Source: Collimonas pratensis
GTDB lineage: Bacteria; Pseudomonadota; Gammaproteobacteria; Burkholderiales; Burkholderiaceae_D
DNA length: 64,000 nt
Reading direction: 5' to 3'
Assembly: GCF_001584185.1 (NCBI RefSeq)
Contig: NZ_CP013234.1
Span: 1,860,001-1,924,000 of the forward strand
Made by a program: the position numbers and the translations under genes. Each line of letters opens with the position of its first letter. The first letter of the stretch is position 1. Positions 17,958 to 26,357 of this stretch are shown here, piece by piece. The notes beneath the pieces are model-generated. The model was not told the DNA's origin, did not search any database, and worked only from the letters and a program-made list of their open reading frames with translations.

Positions 17958-19202
17958 ATGTCGTCTATCGCGACACAAGCAACGGATGCAAGCCAGGCAG
18001 ACCTGTTACCCCGGGTTTTGCCGGCGCATCGCATCAGTAGCGACCAGGAAGCGCTCGACATTGCGCGCGAGCTGGCGGCCGAATTCCGCATCGACGCCAG
18101 CGTGCGCGACAGCCAGCGCCGCCTGCCGTGGGCAGAAATCGAAAAATTCTCCGCCAGCGGACTGGGCGGCATCACGGTGCCGCGCGAGTTCGGCGGCGCC
18201 CAGGTTTCCTATCGCACGCTGGCAGAAGTGTTCCGCCTGCTGTGCGCGGCCGATCCGGCGCTGGGACAGATTCCGCAAAACCATTTCGGTATCCTCGGCG
18301 TGGTCGCGCACAGCGCCGACGCCGCGCAAAAGGCGCGCATCTACGGCGACGTCCTGAACGGCCTGCGCATCGGCAATGCCGGACCGGAGCGTGGCACCAA
18401 GAACATCCTGGAGATGAAGGCGCGCCTCGTCGAAACGCCGAATGGCTACCGCCTCAACGGCAAGAAGTTCTATTCCACCGGCGCCTTGTTCGCGCACTGG
18501 GTGCCGGTCAAGGCGCTGGACGACCAGGGCCAGCCGGTGCTGGTGTTCGTCAAGCGCGGCACGCCCGGCCTGACTATCGTCGACGACTGGTCGGGGTTTG
18601 GCCAGCGCACCACCGCCAGCGGCACGGTGCTGCTGGAAAACCTGGCCGTAGCCGCGGAAAATGTGCTGCCGCTACGCAAGCTGGCAGAGCAGGCCGGCAT
18701 CCAGGGGGCAGCCTCGCAACTGATCCAGGCCGCGATCGACGCCGGCATAGCCGCCGCCGCCATCGAAGACACCGTGCATTTCGTGCGCACTCGTTCACGG
18801 CCCTGGGCCGACAGCGGAGTGGAGCGCGCCAGCGACGATCCCTATGTGATCCGCGACATCGGCGACCTCAAGATCCGCCTGCATGCGGCCAATGCGCTGC
18901 TGGTCAAGGCCGCAGTGGCGCTGGACCAGATTGCCAGCGTGGCGATCGACGCCGATGCCTCCGCGCGGGCCTCGATCGCGGTCGCCAAAGCCAAGGTGCT
19001 GACCACCGAGATTTCTCTGCTCGCCAGCGAGAAGCTGTTCGAACTGGCCGGTTCGGCGTCGACCCTGGCGGTACATAACCTGGATCGCCACTGGCGCAAC
19101 GCTCGCACTCATACCTTGCATGATCCGGTGCGCTGGAAGCTGCACGCCATCGGCAACTATTTGCTGAACGGCATCGCCCCTGCGCGCCATTCCTGGAACT
19201 GA
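17958..19202 (+). CDS. SfnB-family sulfur acquisition flavoprotein, first copy
   Basis: 414 residues, acyl-CoA dehydrogenase superfamily. N-terminal helical domain ('RRLPWAEIEKFSASGLGGIT', 'GQIPQNHFG'), middle beta domain ('NGKKFYSTGALFAHW') and C-terminal helical bundle ending 'LDRHWRNARTHTLHDPVRWK', the family signature. These FAD or FMN enzymes are tied to use of dimethylsulfone-type or other organosulfur compounds when sulfate is short. ATG 17958 has GAGAGGTG upstream. The next gene is a paralogue four bases later. Confidence 0.88.
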   Translation: MSSIATQATDASQADLLPRVLPAHRISSDQEALDIARELAAEFRIDASVRDSQRRLPWAEIEKFSASGLGGITVPREFGGAQVSYRTLAEVFRLLCAADPALGQIPQNHFGILGVVAHSADAAQKARIYGDVLNGLRIGNAGPERGTKNILEMKARLVETPNGYRLNGKKFYSTGALFAHWVPVKALDDQGQPVLVFVKRGTPGLTIVDDWSGFGQRTTASGTVLLENLAVAAENVLPLRKLAEQAGIQGAASQLIQAAIDAGIAAAAIEDTVHFVRTRSRPWADSGVERASDDPYVIRDIGDLKIRLHAANALLVKAAVALDQIASVAIDADASARASIAVAKAKVLTTEISLLASEKLFELAGSASTLAVHNLDRHWRNARTHTLHDPVRWKLHAIGNYLLNGIAPARHSWN

Positions 19203-19206
19203 CATC

Positions 19207-20415
19207 ATGACGACTTCTATCAACGCCGCCGCCGGACCGGTGGTACGTATCCTCGACGATATCCAGGCGCTTGCCGCGGCGCGTGCATTGGCCGCAGCGT
19301 TCACCCGCGAGGCCAGCCAGCGCGATAGTGAGCGGCGCCTGCCGCTGCCTGAGCTGGAACAGTTTTCCCGTTCCGGCCTGTGGGGAATTTCCGTGCCGCG
19401 CGTCTATGGCGGCGCCGGCGTCTCGCACGCCACGCTGGCCGAAGTGATCGCCACGATCGCCGCCGCCGACGGCTCGCTCGGACAGATTCCGCAGAATCAT
19501 TTCTATGCGGTCGAGATCCTGCGCGTCAACGGCAGCGAAGCGCAAAAGCGCTACTACTTCGAACGCATCCTGGCCGGCGAACGCTTCGGCAATGCGCTGG
19601 CTGAACTCGGCACGCGTACCTCGCAGGAGCGGCGCACCAGGCTGAGCAAGGATGGCGACGGCTTCCGTATCAACGGCCGTAAATTCTACGCCACCGGCGC
19701 GCTCTATGCGCACCGGATTCCGGTCTCGGTGATCGATGACGACGGTGTCCAGCAACTGGCCATCGTCAAGCGCGACGCTGAGGGCGTCAGCGTGATCGAC
19801 GACTGGTCCGGCTTCGGCCAGCGCACCACCGGCAGCGGCTCTGTGGTGTTGGAGGATGTCTGGGTCACAGCGGAAGAGGTGCTGCCGTTCCAGAGCGCCT
19901 TCGAGCGCCCGACATCATTGGGACCGGTGGCGCAACTGCTGCATGCGGCGATCGATATCGGCATCGCCCGCGCCGCCTTGCATGATGCCGCGGTATTCGT
20001 ACGCACCCGCTCGCGCGCCTGGATCGACAGCAAGGTGGAGCGCGCCATTGACGATCCGCTGACGATACGCGAGTTCGGCGACCTGGCGGTGCGGTTGGCG
20101 GGGGCGGAAGCATTGCTGGAACTGGCCGGCGCGGCAGTTGACGCCGCGGCCTGGGATCCGACCGTGGCTTCGGTAGCGGCAGCCTCGATTGCGGTGGCGG
20201 AAGCACGCGTGCTGAGCACCGAAATTTCACTGGCCGCCGGCAGCAAGCTGTTCGAGCTGGCCGGCACCCAAGCCACCCTGGCCGAGCACAATCTCGACCG
20301 CCACTGGCGCAACGCCCGCACCCACACGCTGCACGATCCGGTGCGCTGGAAGTATCACGCGGTCGGCAACTACTATCTCAACGAAAAGAATCCGCCGCGC
20401 CACGGCGCCATCTGA
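19207..20415 (+). CDS. SfnB-family sulfur acquisition flavoprotein, second copy
   Basis: 402 residues, same layout as the preceding protein: 'RRLPLPELEQFSRSGLWGIS', 'GQIPQNHFYA', 'NGRKFYATGALYAH', 'DDWSGFGQRTTGSG' and 'LDRHWRNARTHTLHDPVRWK'. The two are clearly related along their whole length, so this is a tandem duplication that has diverged; the copies may handle different substrates or form a heteromer. It is followed by an FMN monooxygenase gene eight bases on. Confidence 0.88.
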   Translation: MTTSINAAAGPVVRILDDIQALAAARALAAAFTREASQRDSERRLPLPELEQFSRSGLWGISVPRVYGGAGVSHATLAEVIATIAAADGSLGQIPQNHFYAVEILRVNGSEAQKRYYFERILAGERFGNALAELGTRTSQERRTRLSKDGDGFRINGRKFYATGALYAHRIPVSVIDDDGVQQLAIVKRDAEGVSVIDDWSGFGQRTTGSGSVVLEDVWVTAEEVLPFQSAFERPTSLGPVAQLLHAAIDIGIARAALHDAAVFVRTRSRAWIDSKVERAIDDPLTIREFGDLAVRLAGAEALLELAGAAVDAAAWDPTVASVAAASIAVAEARVLSTEISLAAGSKLFELAGTQATLAEHNLDRHWRNARTHTLHDPVRWKYHAVGNYYLNEKNPPRHGAI

Positions 20416-20423
20416 TTGATCCT

Positions 20424-21797
20424 ATGCCGAAGAAGCAAATCCGCCTGAACGCCTTCAACATGAATTGCGTCGGGCATATCAACCACGGCCTGTGGACGCA
20501 TCCGCGCGACCGCTCTACCGAATACACCAGCCTGGAATACTGGACCGAGCAGGCCAAGCTGCTGGAACGCGGCAAGTTCGACGGCCTGTTCCTGGCCGAT
20601 ATCGTCGGCGTCTATGATGTATACCAGGGCTCTGCCGACTTGAGCGTGTGCGAATCCATCCAGCTGCCGGTCAACGATCCCTTGCTGCTGGTGTCGGCCA
20701 TGGCCGCCGTCACCAAACATCTCGGCTTCGGCGTCACCGTCAACCTGACTTACGAGGCGCCGTATCTGTTCGCGCGCCGCATGTCTACCCTCGATCACCT
20801 GACCCGCGGTCGCATCGGCTGGAACATCGTCACCGGCTATCTCGACAGTGCGGCGCGCGCCATGGGTCTGAGCGAGCAGCCGGAACACGATGCCCGCTAC
20901 GAGCGGGCGGAAGAGTTCATGCAAGTGCTGTACAAACTGTGGGAAGGCAGTTGGGAAGACGATGCCGTGCAGCGTGACCGCCAGCGCCGCATCTTTGCCG
21001 ATCCGGCCAAGGTGCATCGCATCCATCATCACGGCGAGCATTACAATGTGGACGGCTACCATCTCAGCGAGCCATCGCCGCAACGCACGCCGGTGCTGTA
21101 CCAGGCCGGCGCTTCGGACCGTGGCCAGCAGTTTGCCGCTGCCCACGCCGAGTGCGTATTCATCTCCAGCCAGAAACCGGAAGCCGCGCGCAAGCTGGTG
21201 AACGACTTGCGCGACCAGGCGCAATTGGCGGGGCGCCAGCGTGATGACCTGAAAATCTTCATGGGCATTTCGGTCATCGTCGCGCCGACCGCGGCCGAGG
21301 CGCAAGAAAAGTATGCCGAGTACTGCTGCTATGCCAATCCGGAAGCCGGCCTGGCGCATTTCGCTGCCGGCACCGGTTTCGATTTTTCAAAATACGGTAT
21401 CGACGAAGCCATCAAGCCCGCTGCCAGCAACGCCATCCAGTCTTCCGCCAAGGCGGTGACGGCGGCCGATGCCGGCTGGACCGTGCGCAAACTGCTGGAT
21501 CAGCTGGCGCTGGGCGGCCGCTACGTCACTATCGTCGGCTCGCCGCAGCAGGTGGCCGACCAGCTGGAAGCCTGGGTCAGGGATACCGACATCGACGGCT
21601 TCAACCTGACGCGCACCGTGGCGCCGGAAAGCTTCGAGGATTTCGTCAACCTGGTGATCCCCGAGTTGCAGGCGCGCGGTTCTTACAAGCTGGAGTACGA
21701 AGACGGCACGCTGCGCGAGAAATTGTTCGAGGCCGGACAGCCGGTCTTGCCCGCCAGGCATCCTGCCGCAAGTTACCGGCAAGCGGTGCGGACATGA
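20424..21797 (+). CDS. NtaA/DmoA-family FMN-dependent monooxygenase
   Basis: 457 residues, bacterial luciferase-like TIM barrel. 'RLNAFNMNCVGHINHGLWTH' opens the barrel; 'FDGLFLADIVG', 'FGVTVNLTYEAPYLFARRMS' and 'RGRIGWNIVTGYLDSAARAMG' are hallmarks of the DmoA/SnaA/NtaA group. These use FMNH2 from a partner reductase to cleave C-S or C-N bonds. In an operon with two SfnB proteins a role in desulfurising an alkyl sulfide or sulfone is likely. A separate FMN reductase lies at 24867 but is not linked. Converges tail to tail with the antiporter gene. Confidence 0.88.
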   Translation: MPKKQIRLNAFNMNCVGHINHGLWTHPRDRSTEYTSLEYWTEQAKLLERGKFDGLFLADIVGVYDVYQGSADLSVCESIQLPVNDPLLLVSAMAAVTKHLGFGVTVNLTYEAPYLFARRMSTLDHLTRGRIGWNIVTGYLDSAARAMGLSEQPEHDARYERAEEFMQVLYKLWEGSWEDDAVQRDRQRRIFADPAKVHRIHHHGEHYNVDGYHLSEPSPQRTPVLYQAGASDRGQQFAAAHAECVFISSQKPEAARKLVNDLRDQAQLAGRQRDDLKIFMGISVIVAPTAAEAQEKYAEYCCYANPEAGLAHFAAGTGFDFSKYGIDEAIKPAASNAIQSSAKAVTAADAGWTVRKLLDQLALGGRYVTIVGSPQQVADQLEAWVRDTDIDGFNLTRTVAPESFEDFVNLVIPELQARGSYKLEYEDGTLREKLFEAGQPVLPARHPAASYRQAVRT

Positions 21798-21798
21798 T

Positions 21799-23139
21799 TC
21801 AGCGCCGGCGGCGGCGCTGGTACATTTCCATCAGCGGCGTCGACGAAATGCCATGCATGACGATCGACATCGCCACCACCGTCAACACCATCGAACTGAT
21901 GTGCGGTGCCAGCGAAGCCGAGCGGAAGCCTTCGGGCGCAATCCAGTGGTACTGCAGCGCGAACATCAGGTAATACAGAGAACCTATACCCTTGATGCCG
22001 AACCATGCCATCAGGCGCCGCTGCAGAGGTGTGACGTCGGCGCCTGTCAGCGCTAGCGCGACCGACAGCGGCCGGATCACAAAAAACAATAGCAAGGCAA
22101 GCAGCGCACCTGCCATGGAAAAGCCGATATGCGACAGCAGGATGCCGGTCAGGGTCACCATCAGGAATTCGGCAAACTGCTCCAGTTGCATGTTAAAGCC
22201 GAGCACTGTTTCCGTCATGTAGGCCGAGGCCTTGGCCGGATGGATCGCCACTTCTTCTTTGTCGCTCGCCTGGTGGATGTGCGCCACGGTGGGCGATTGA
22301 TCAGGGTCGATCCCTTGCTGGCCGCTGTTGGTCGACTCGATCCGGCGCATCGCCAGGCCGGCGGCGAACACCGCCAGGAAGCCGATGCCGTGGATTAATT
22401 CGGTCGCACCATAGGCCAGCGCGATCAGGCCGATGCCAAGGAATTCTTCCATTCCCAGCGCCAGTCGGAACCGCCGTCGCAAGCCGACCACCAGGCGTCC
22501 CAGCAGCCAGCCCAGAAACCAGCCGCCGACCAGCCCGGCGACCACGCCCCAGACAATATGCAGCATGGCGTAATCATTCATGTAAGAGGTAGCCGTGGGC
22601 ACGCCGAGCAGCGACAGGCCAAGCATGACGAACGGAAAGGCTGTGCCGTCGTTCAGGCCGCCTTCTCCCGTCAGACTGTAGCGGGTGCGGTCGCGGTCGC
22701 TGACGTGCTTGATCTGGACGTCGGACGCCAGCACCGGGTCGGTTGGCGCCAGAATGCCGCCCAGCAGGATGGCCGCGCCCAGCGGCAACTCGAAAAGGAA
22801 CAGGCCAGCCAGCGTCACCAGTGGAATCGTGACCAGCATCGCCAGCACGCCCAGCCGTAGCGGCAGGCGCCAGATGTGGTCGCGGAACGGCAGGCGCAGT
22901 TTCAGGCCGACAGTGAACAGCGACAGCAGCAAGGCCAGCTTAGCCAGCGTTGTCAGCAATTCCGCGTGCTGGGCCGGCGCGACATTGATCAGGCCGCTCA
23001 CCGCCGGCCCCAGGATGTAACCGACTGGCAGGTAGAACATGGCCGGGCTGATCGGCAGGCGATCCAGCAGGGAAGCCATCAAGCCCATGGACAACAGCAA
23101 GGTGCCGACGATCAGGTACCAGATGATTGTTTGATCGAT
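21799..23139 (-). CDS. Monovalent cation:proton antiporter (CPA family), apparent AUC start
   Basis: 446 residues from the proposed start. Twelve or so transmembrane helices with 'LGGILAPTDPVLASDVQ' (the ion-binding Asp region) and 'GEGGLNDGTAFPFVMLGL' mark a CPA1-like Na+/H+ or K+/H+ antiporter. The frame is open back to 23172 but has no ATG, GTG or TTG before TTG 23100, which would cut the first helix. An AGGAGG site (23152-23147) lies seven bases before ATC 23139-23137, which restores a full helix 1 ('IIWYLIVGTLLLSMGLM'). I therefore start it there. Substrate ion not known. Confidence 0.85.
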   Translation of the reverse strand: MDQTIIWYLIVGTLLLSMGLMASLLDRLPISPAMFYLPVGYILGPAVSGLINVAPAQHAELLTTLAKLALLLSLFTVGLKLRLPFRDHIWRLPLRLGVLAMLVTIPLVTLAGLFLFELPLGAAILLGGILAPTDPVLASDVQIKHVSDRDRTRYSLTGEGGLNDGTAFPFVMLGLSLLGVPTATSYMNDYAMLHIVWGVVAGLVGGWFLGWLLGRLVVGLRRRFRLALGMEEFLGIGLIALAYGATELIHGIGFLAVFAAGLAMRRIESTNSGQQGIDPDQSPTVAHIHQASDKEEVAIHPAKASAYMTETVLGFNMQLEQFAEFLMVTLTGILLSHIGFSMAGALLALLLFFVIRPLSVALALTGADVTPLQRRLMAWFGIKGIGSLYYLMFALQYHWIAPEGFRSASLAPHISSMVLTVVAMSIVMHGISSTPLMEMYQRRRRR

Positions 23140-23448
23140 GGCAATACCTCCTCGCGCTACAGCGAAACGCCGTTAATTCAATATGATTGTGCCAACTGGC
23201 AGCTGCCGTTGGAGCTGTCAGTATGGGGAGGCTGTGCGGCATGATCTGTACGCTAGCCAACAAAGCATGCAGGGCTGCCTTCCTTTCTTCTTGTTTTTAC
23301 ATCATGACGAAAAAGATGCAATGCAATGTTGAATAACGCACCGATCCGCAGTGCGGCAGGTTTTATAACGTGACTTATCGGGCATCGGATCCTGGCGCAT
23401 GCCGTCATTGCTGCCGGGGCAAATCATTTTTTTTCGAAAGGAATCGTC
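23140..23448. other. Divergent intergenic region
   Basis: Holds the AGGAGG ribosome site of the antiporter gene (23147-23152) and the AAAGGA site of the next gene just before 23449. Otherwise no gene or structure seen. Confidence 0.5.
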
Positions 23449-23790
23449 ATGCCAGCAAATGCATGGAGCAAGAAGCGCGAACGCCAGTACGCGCATATAA
23501 AGGAAAGCCTGGTCAAGCACGGCAAACGCGAACAGCTGGCGGAAGAAATCGCGGCCCGCACTGTCAACAAGGAAAGGGGGCAACACGGCGAGGCAGAACA
23601 GGCCAGCAGCTCTTCGGTGAAAGACATATCGGCAGGCCGGCGCGGCGGCTTGCGTTCGCACCGCGGCGCCGGCGGCCGCACTTTTGCGCAACTTTACAAT
23701 GAAGCCAGGCAGCGCGGCGTCAAAGGGCGTTCCAAGATGAACAAGACGCAGCTGGAGCATGCGCTGGGCAGCCGTCGCGCTGGCACCTGA
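23449..23790 (+). CDS. Plasmid-stabilisation-like basic protein with SAP/Rho-N-like C terminus
   Basis: 113 residues, strongly basic. The N-terminal half 'WSKKRERQYAHIKESL' and 'EEIAARTVNKERG' and the C-terminal 'GRTFAQLYNEARQRGVKGRS' plus 'MNKTQLEHALG' match a widespread small family annotated as plasmid stabilisation protein; the last 40 residues look like a Rho-N/SAP nucleic-acid-binding helix-extended-helix. AAAGGA seven bases upstream supports ATG 23449. The topoisomerase IB gene follows, so a DNA-related job is plausible. Real function unknown. Confidence 0.8.
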   Translation: MPANAWSKKRERQYAHIKESLVKHGKREQLAEEIAARTVNKERGQHGEAEQASSSSVKDISAGRRGGLRSHRGAGGRTFAQLYNEARQRGVKGRSKMNKTQLEHALGSRRAGT

Positions 23791-23806
23791 GATTGGACTG
23801 AATCGC

Positions 23807-24856
23807 ATGGGCGAGCCTGTCATCGGCGAAGCGCAGACAATGCCGCCCGGGCTGGTGTATGCCAGCGACGCTACGCCCGGCATCTGCCGCCTGCGCAAAG
23901 GCAAGGGCTTCACTTACCGCCAGGTCGACGGCATGCGCGTGAGCGATGCGCGGCAACTGGAGCGCATCCGCAGGCTGGCGATCCCGCCGGCATACGCCGC
24001 GGTCTGGATCTGCCCGTCGGCGCGGGGTCATATCCAGGCTACCGGGCGCGATGCGCGCGGTCGCAAGCAGTATCTGTATCACCCGCAATGGCGCCAGGCG
24101 CGCGACGAGACAAAATTCGACCACATGGCCGATTTCGGCGGCGCCTTGCCGCGTATCCGGGCCAGCGTCACGCGCGACCTGGAGGCGCTCGCCGGCGCTC
24201 AGGTTCAGCACCGGACGGTAGTGGCCGCGATCGTGCACTTGCTGGATACGACGCTGATGCGGGTGGGTAACGACGAATATGCGCGCAGCAACGGCTCTTT
24301 TGGATTGACCACTTTGCGCAAGCGCCATGTAGCGGTCAGCGGCAGCAGGCTGCGGTTGCGATTTCGAGGAAAAAGCGGCATTGCGCACGAAGTCAGGCTG
24401 GAGGACAAACGTATTGCACGGGTGGTGAAGCGTTGTCAGATATTGCCTGGCCAGGAATTGTTCCAGTACCTGGACCAAGATGGCGCCATCCACAGCGTCG
24501 GCTCTGCGGATGTGAACGAGTATCTGCAGGCTGCCAGCGACGGCGCATTCACCGCAAAGGATTTCCGCACCTGGCACGGCAGCGTGCACGCCTTGCAGCT
24601 CTGGTACGAACTCGGAGCAGGCGGCAATTCCGATCCCGGCAAGGGAATCGTGAATCAGCTGCTGGCCGAGGTCGCCAGCCGCCTTGGCAATACGGTCGCC
24701 GTCTGCCGCAAATCCTACGTCCACCCGCGGGTGCTGGCGCTACTGACGGGAACTGCACCGGCGCATTGGCTGGCGCCGGACCGGCGGCCGCCGCGCAAGT
24801 CAGGTCTGAGCGCCGCTGAACGTCGTTTCCTCAAGCTTTTGTATGCTCCAGCTTAA
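23807..24856 (+). CDS. DNA topoisomerase IB (poxvirus type)
   Basis: 349 residues from ATG 23807 (ATG 23759 is possible and would overlap the previous gene). It nicks and reseals one DNA strand through a tyrosine. Conserved parts: 'GLVYASDATPGICRLRKGKG' start, 'LLDTTLMRVGNDEYARSNGS' with the catalytic Arg, 'FRTWHGS' near 253-259 and the nucleophile Tyr304 in 'CRKSYVHP'. Bacterial homologues relax supercoils; physiological role is unclear. Confidence 0.92.
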   Translation: MGEPVIGEAQTMPPGLVYASDATPGICRLRKGKGFTYRQVDGMRVSDARQLERIRRLAIPPAYAAVWICPSARGHIQATGRDARGRKQYLYHPQWRQARDETKFDHMADFGGALPRIRASVTRDLEALAGAQVQHRTVVAAIVHLLDTTLMRVGNDEYARSNGSFGLTTLRKRHVAVSGSRLRLRFRGKSGIAHEVRLEDKRIARVVKRCQILPGQELFQYLDQDGAIHSVGSADVNEYLQAASDGAFTAKDFRTWHGSVHALQLWYELGAGGNSDPGKGIVNQLLAEVASRLGNTVAVCRKSYVHPRVLALLTGTAPAHWLAPDRRPPRKSGLSAAERRFLKLLYAPA

Positions 24857-24866
24857 GTGGGGCAGC

Positions 24867-25418
24867 TCAGGCGTTGTGTTTTCTTACCCAGGCGACATAG
24901 CTGTCCATCCAGGTCTGAAGGAACTTCTTGCTGTCCTCGCCGATATTGCCGGCGCCGTCGAACAAGCCATCCTTGGCCTGGATGAATGCTTCGGGCTGGC
25001 CCAGCGTCGGCGCATCGAGGTAGGCCAGGATGTTGCGCAAATGCTGTTGCGCCAGCGCTGTGCCGGCGGCGCCGACCGATACTCCCAGGATGCCGGCGGG
25101 TTTGCCTTTCCAGGCGCTCTGGCCATAGGGGCGGGAGGCCTGGTCAATCGCATTCTTCAATACGCCAGGAATCGAGCGGTTGTACTCGGCGGTCACGAAC
25201 AGCAGGCCTTGAGCGCCGCTGACAGCAGCCTTCAAGCGCTTGACCGGCGCGGCCTGGTTGCCGTCGTCATCCTGGTTGTAATGGGGCAGGTCGTCGATCT
25301 GCAGTTGTTCAAACGTAAAGTCCGCCGGCGCCAGCCTGGCGATCGCCGTTGCCAGCTTGTGGTTGAACGAATCACGGCGGAGGCTACCTACGACTACTGC
25401 AATGTTGTATTGGCTCAT
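24867..25418 (-). CDS. NADPH-dependent FMN reductase / quinone reductase (ChrR/WrbA-like flavodoxin fold)
   Basis: 183 residues. 'GSLRRDSFNHKLA' is the FMN phosphate loop, 'FVTAEYNRSIPGVLKNAIDQ' the second FMN-binding segment and 'GKPAGILGVSVGAAGTALAQ' the third, as in ChrR/YieF-type NAD(P)H reductases that reduce quinones, chromate or FMN. Converges with the topoisomerase gene 10 bp away. It could supply FMNH2 to the monooxygenase at 20424, but nothing in the layout requires it. Confidence 0.9.
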   Translation of the reverse strand: MSQYNIAVVVGSLRRDSFNHKLATAIARLAPADFTFEQLQIDDLPHYNQDDDGNQAAPVKRLKAAVSGAQGLLFVTAEYNRSIPGVLKNAIDQASRPYGQSAWKGKPAGILGVSVGAAGTALAQQHLRNILAYLDAPTLGQPEAFIQAKDGLFDGAGNIGEDSKKFLQTWMDSYVAWVRKHNA

Positions 25419-25643
25419 GACGATCTCCGTTAGGTAAAGATGGAAGCTACTTTATCTGGAAAATACCTTCGTGTCTTTGCGCAACCCTCAGTGTCGCTTC
25501 AGTGTTAGTTAGCGTACATACCCGGGCAGGATTGAGTCGTATCGTAGCTGCTCTTTCCGCTCAGGGAAGCCTGAAGGCAGGATGGCGGGCGCACATGCAT
25601 GGAATGCAATGCACGGAGCGGAGCGCAGATTGTTTGAACGATT

Positions 25644-26357
25644 CTATCTTGGAAAGTATTTCACGACACCTTCCAGCAAAAGACGGATGTCGCCGAACAA
25701 GGTCCCGATTTCCACGCTGATGACGAACAGGGCAGCCTGGAATGCCGCCGGATATTTATCCTGCAGCCGGATGCGCTGCTTGTCATACAGAGCGATAACG
25801 TTGTTGCGGCTAGATAAGGCGACGCAGGCAATGCCGAGGATGCAGCCTGCGATGATGTCGCTAGGGTAGTGCAAGCCAAGATAGACCCTGGGCAGTGCGA
25901 TGAAAATCAGCACGTACAGGTAGACCAGCCAGCCGGTGCTTCTTGAAATCAGGAAAATCCCCGTGGCCAGGCTGAAAAACAAGGCGGCGTGATCGCTGGG
26001 AAAGGAATTCCAGATATACAGGGCCTGGCTTTCCGGCGCCGGCAAGCCGACGTGCTGATGGTAGGCAAGCGCGGCGTCGGCGAAAGGACGCGGCTGATAA
26101 GGGCCGATATTGTTGGCGATCCTGGCGATCAGCACCGCCAGCACGCAGCCCAGCAGTGTGGCGATGATGATGCGTCTGCTGTCCGATTTCGGATCCGCGT
26201 CCCTGAACCAGAAATACCAGAGCAAGCCGATGATGGGCAAGCCCTTGAACAAGTTGGAGCCGGAAATGTAGTGAACAATCTGATTGAAGGGCGCCGAGAT
26301 GGTGGTGAATTGAGATAGCCAATGCATTGTTGCAAGATCCACATAATCGCTCCGCAT
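25644..26357 (-). CDS. PAP2-superfamily membrane phosphatase
   Basis: 237 residues with about six transmembrane helices. The three phosphatase motifs are present: 'GPYQPRPF' near 85-92, 'SFPSDHA' at 118-124 with His123, and 'RVYLGLHYPSD' at 157-167 with His163. Such enzymes remove phosphate from undecaprenyl pyrophosphate or lipid A. Its neighbour is the EPS locus, which needs undecaprenyl phosphate recycling, so a role there is possible. ATG 26327 is an alternative start. Confidence 0.88.
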   Translation of the reverse strand: MRSDYVDLATMHWLSQFTTISAPFNQIVHYISGSNLFKGLPIIGLLWYFWFRDADPKSDSRRIIIATLLGCVLAVLIARIANNIGPYQPRPFADAALAYHQHVGLPAPESQALYIWNSFPSDHAALFFSLATGIFLISRSTGWLVYLYVLIFIALPRVYLGLHYPSDIIAGCILGIACVALSSRNNVIALYDKQRIRLQDKYPAAFQAALFVISVEIGTLFGDIRLLLEGVVKYFPR

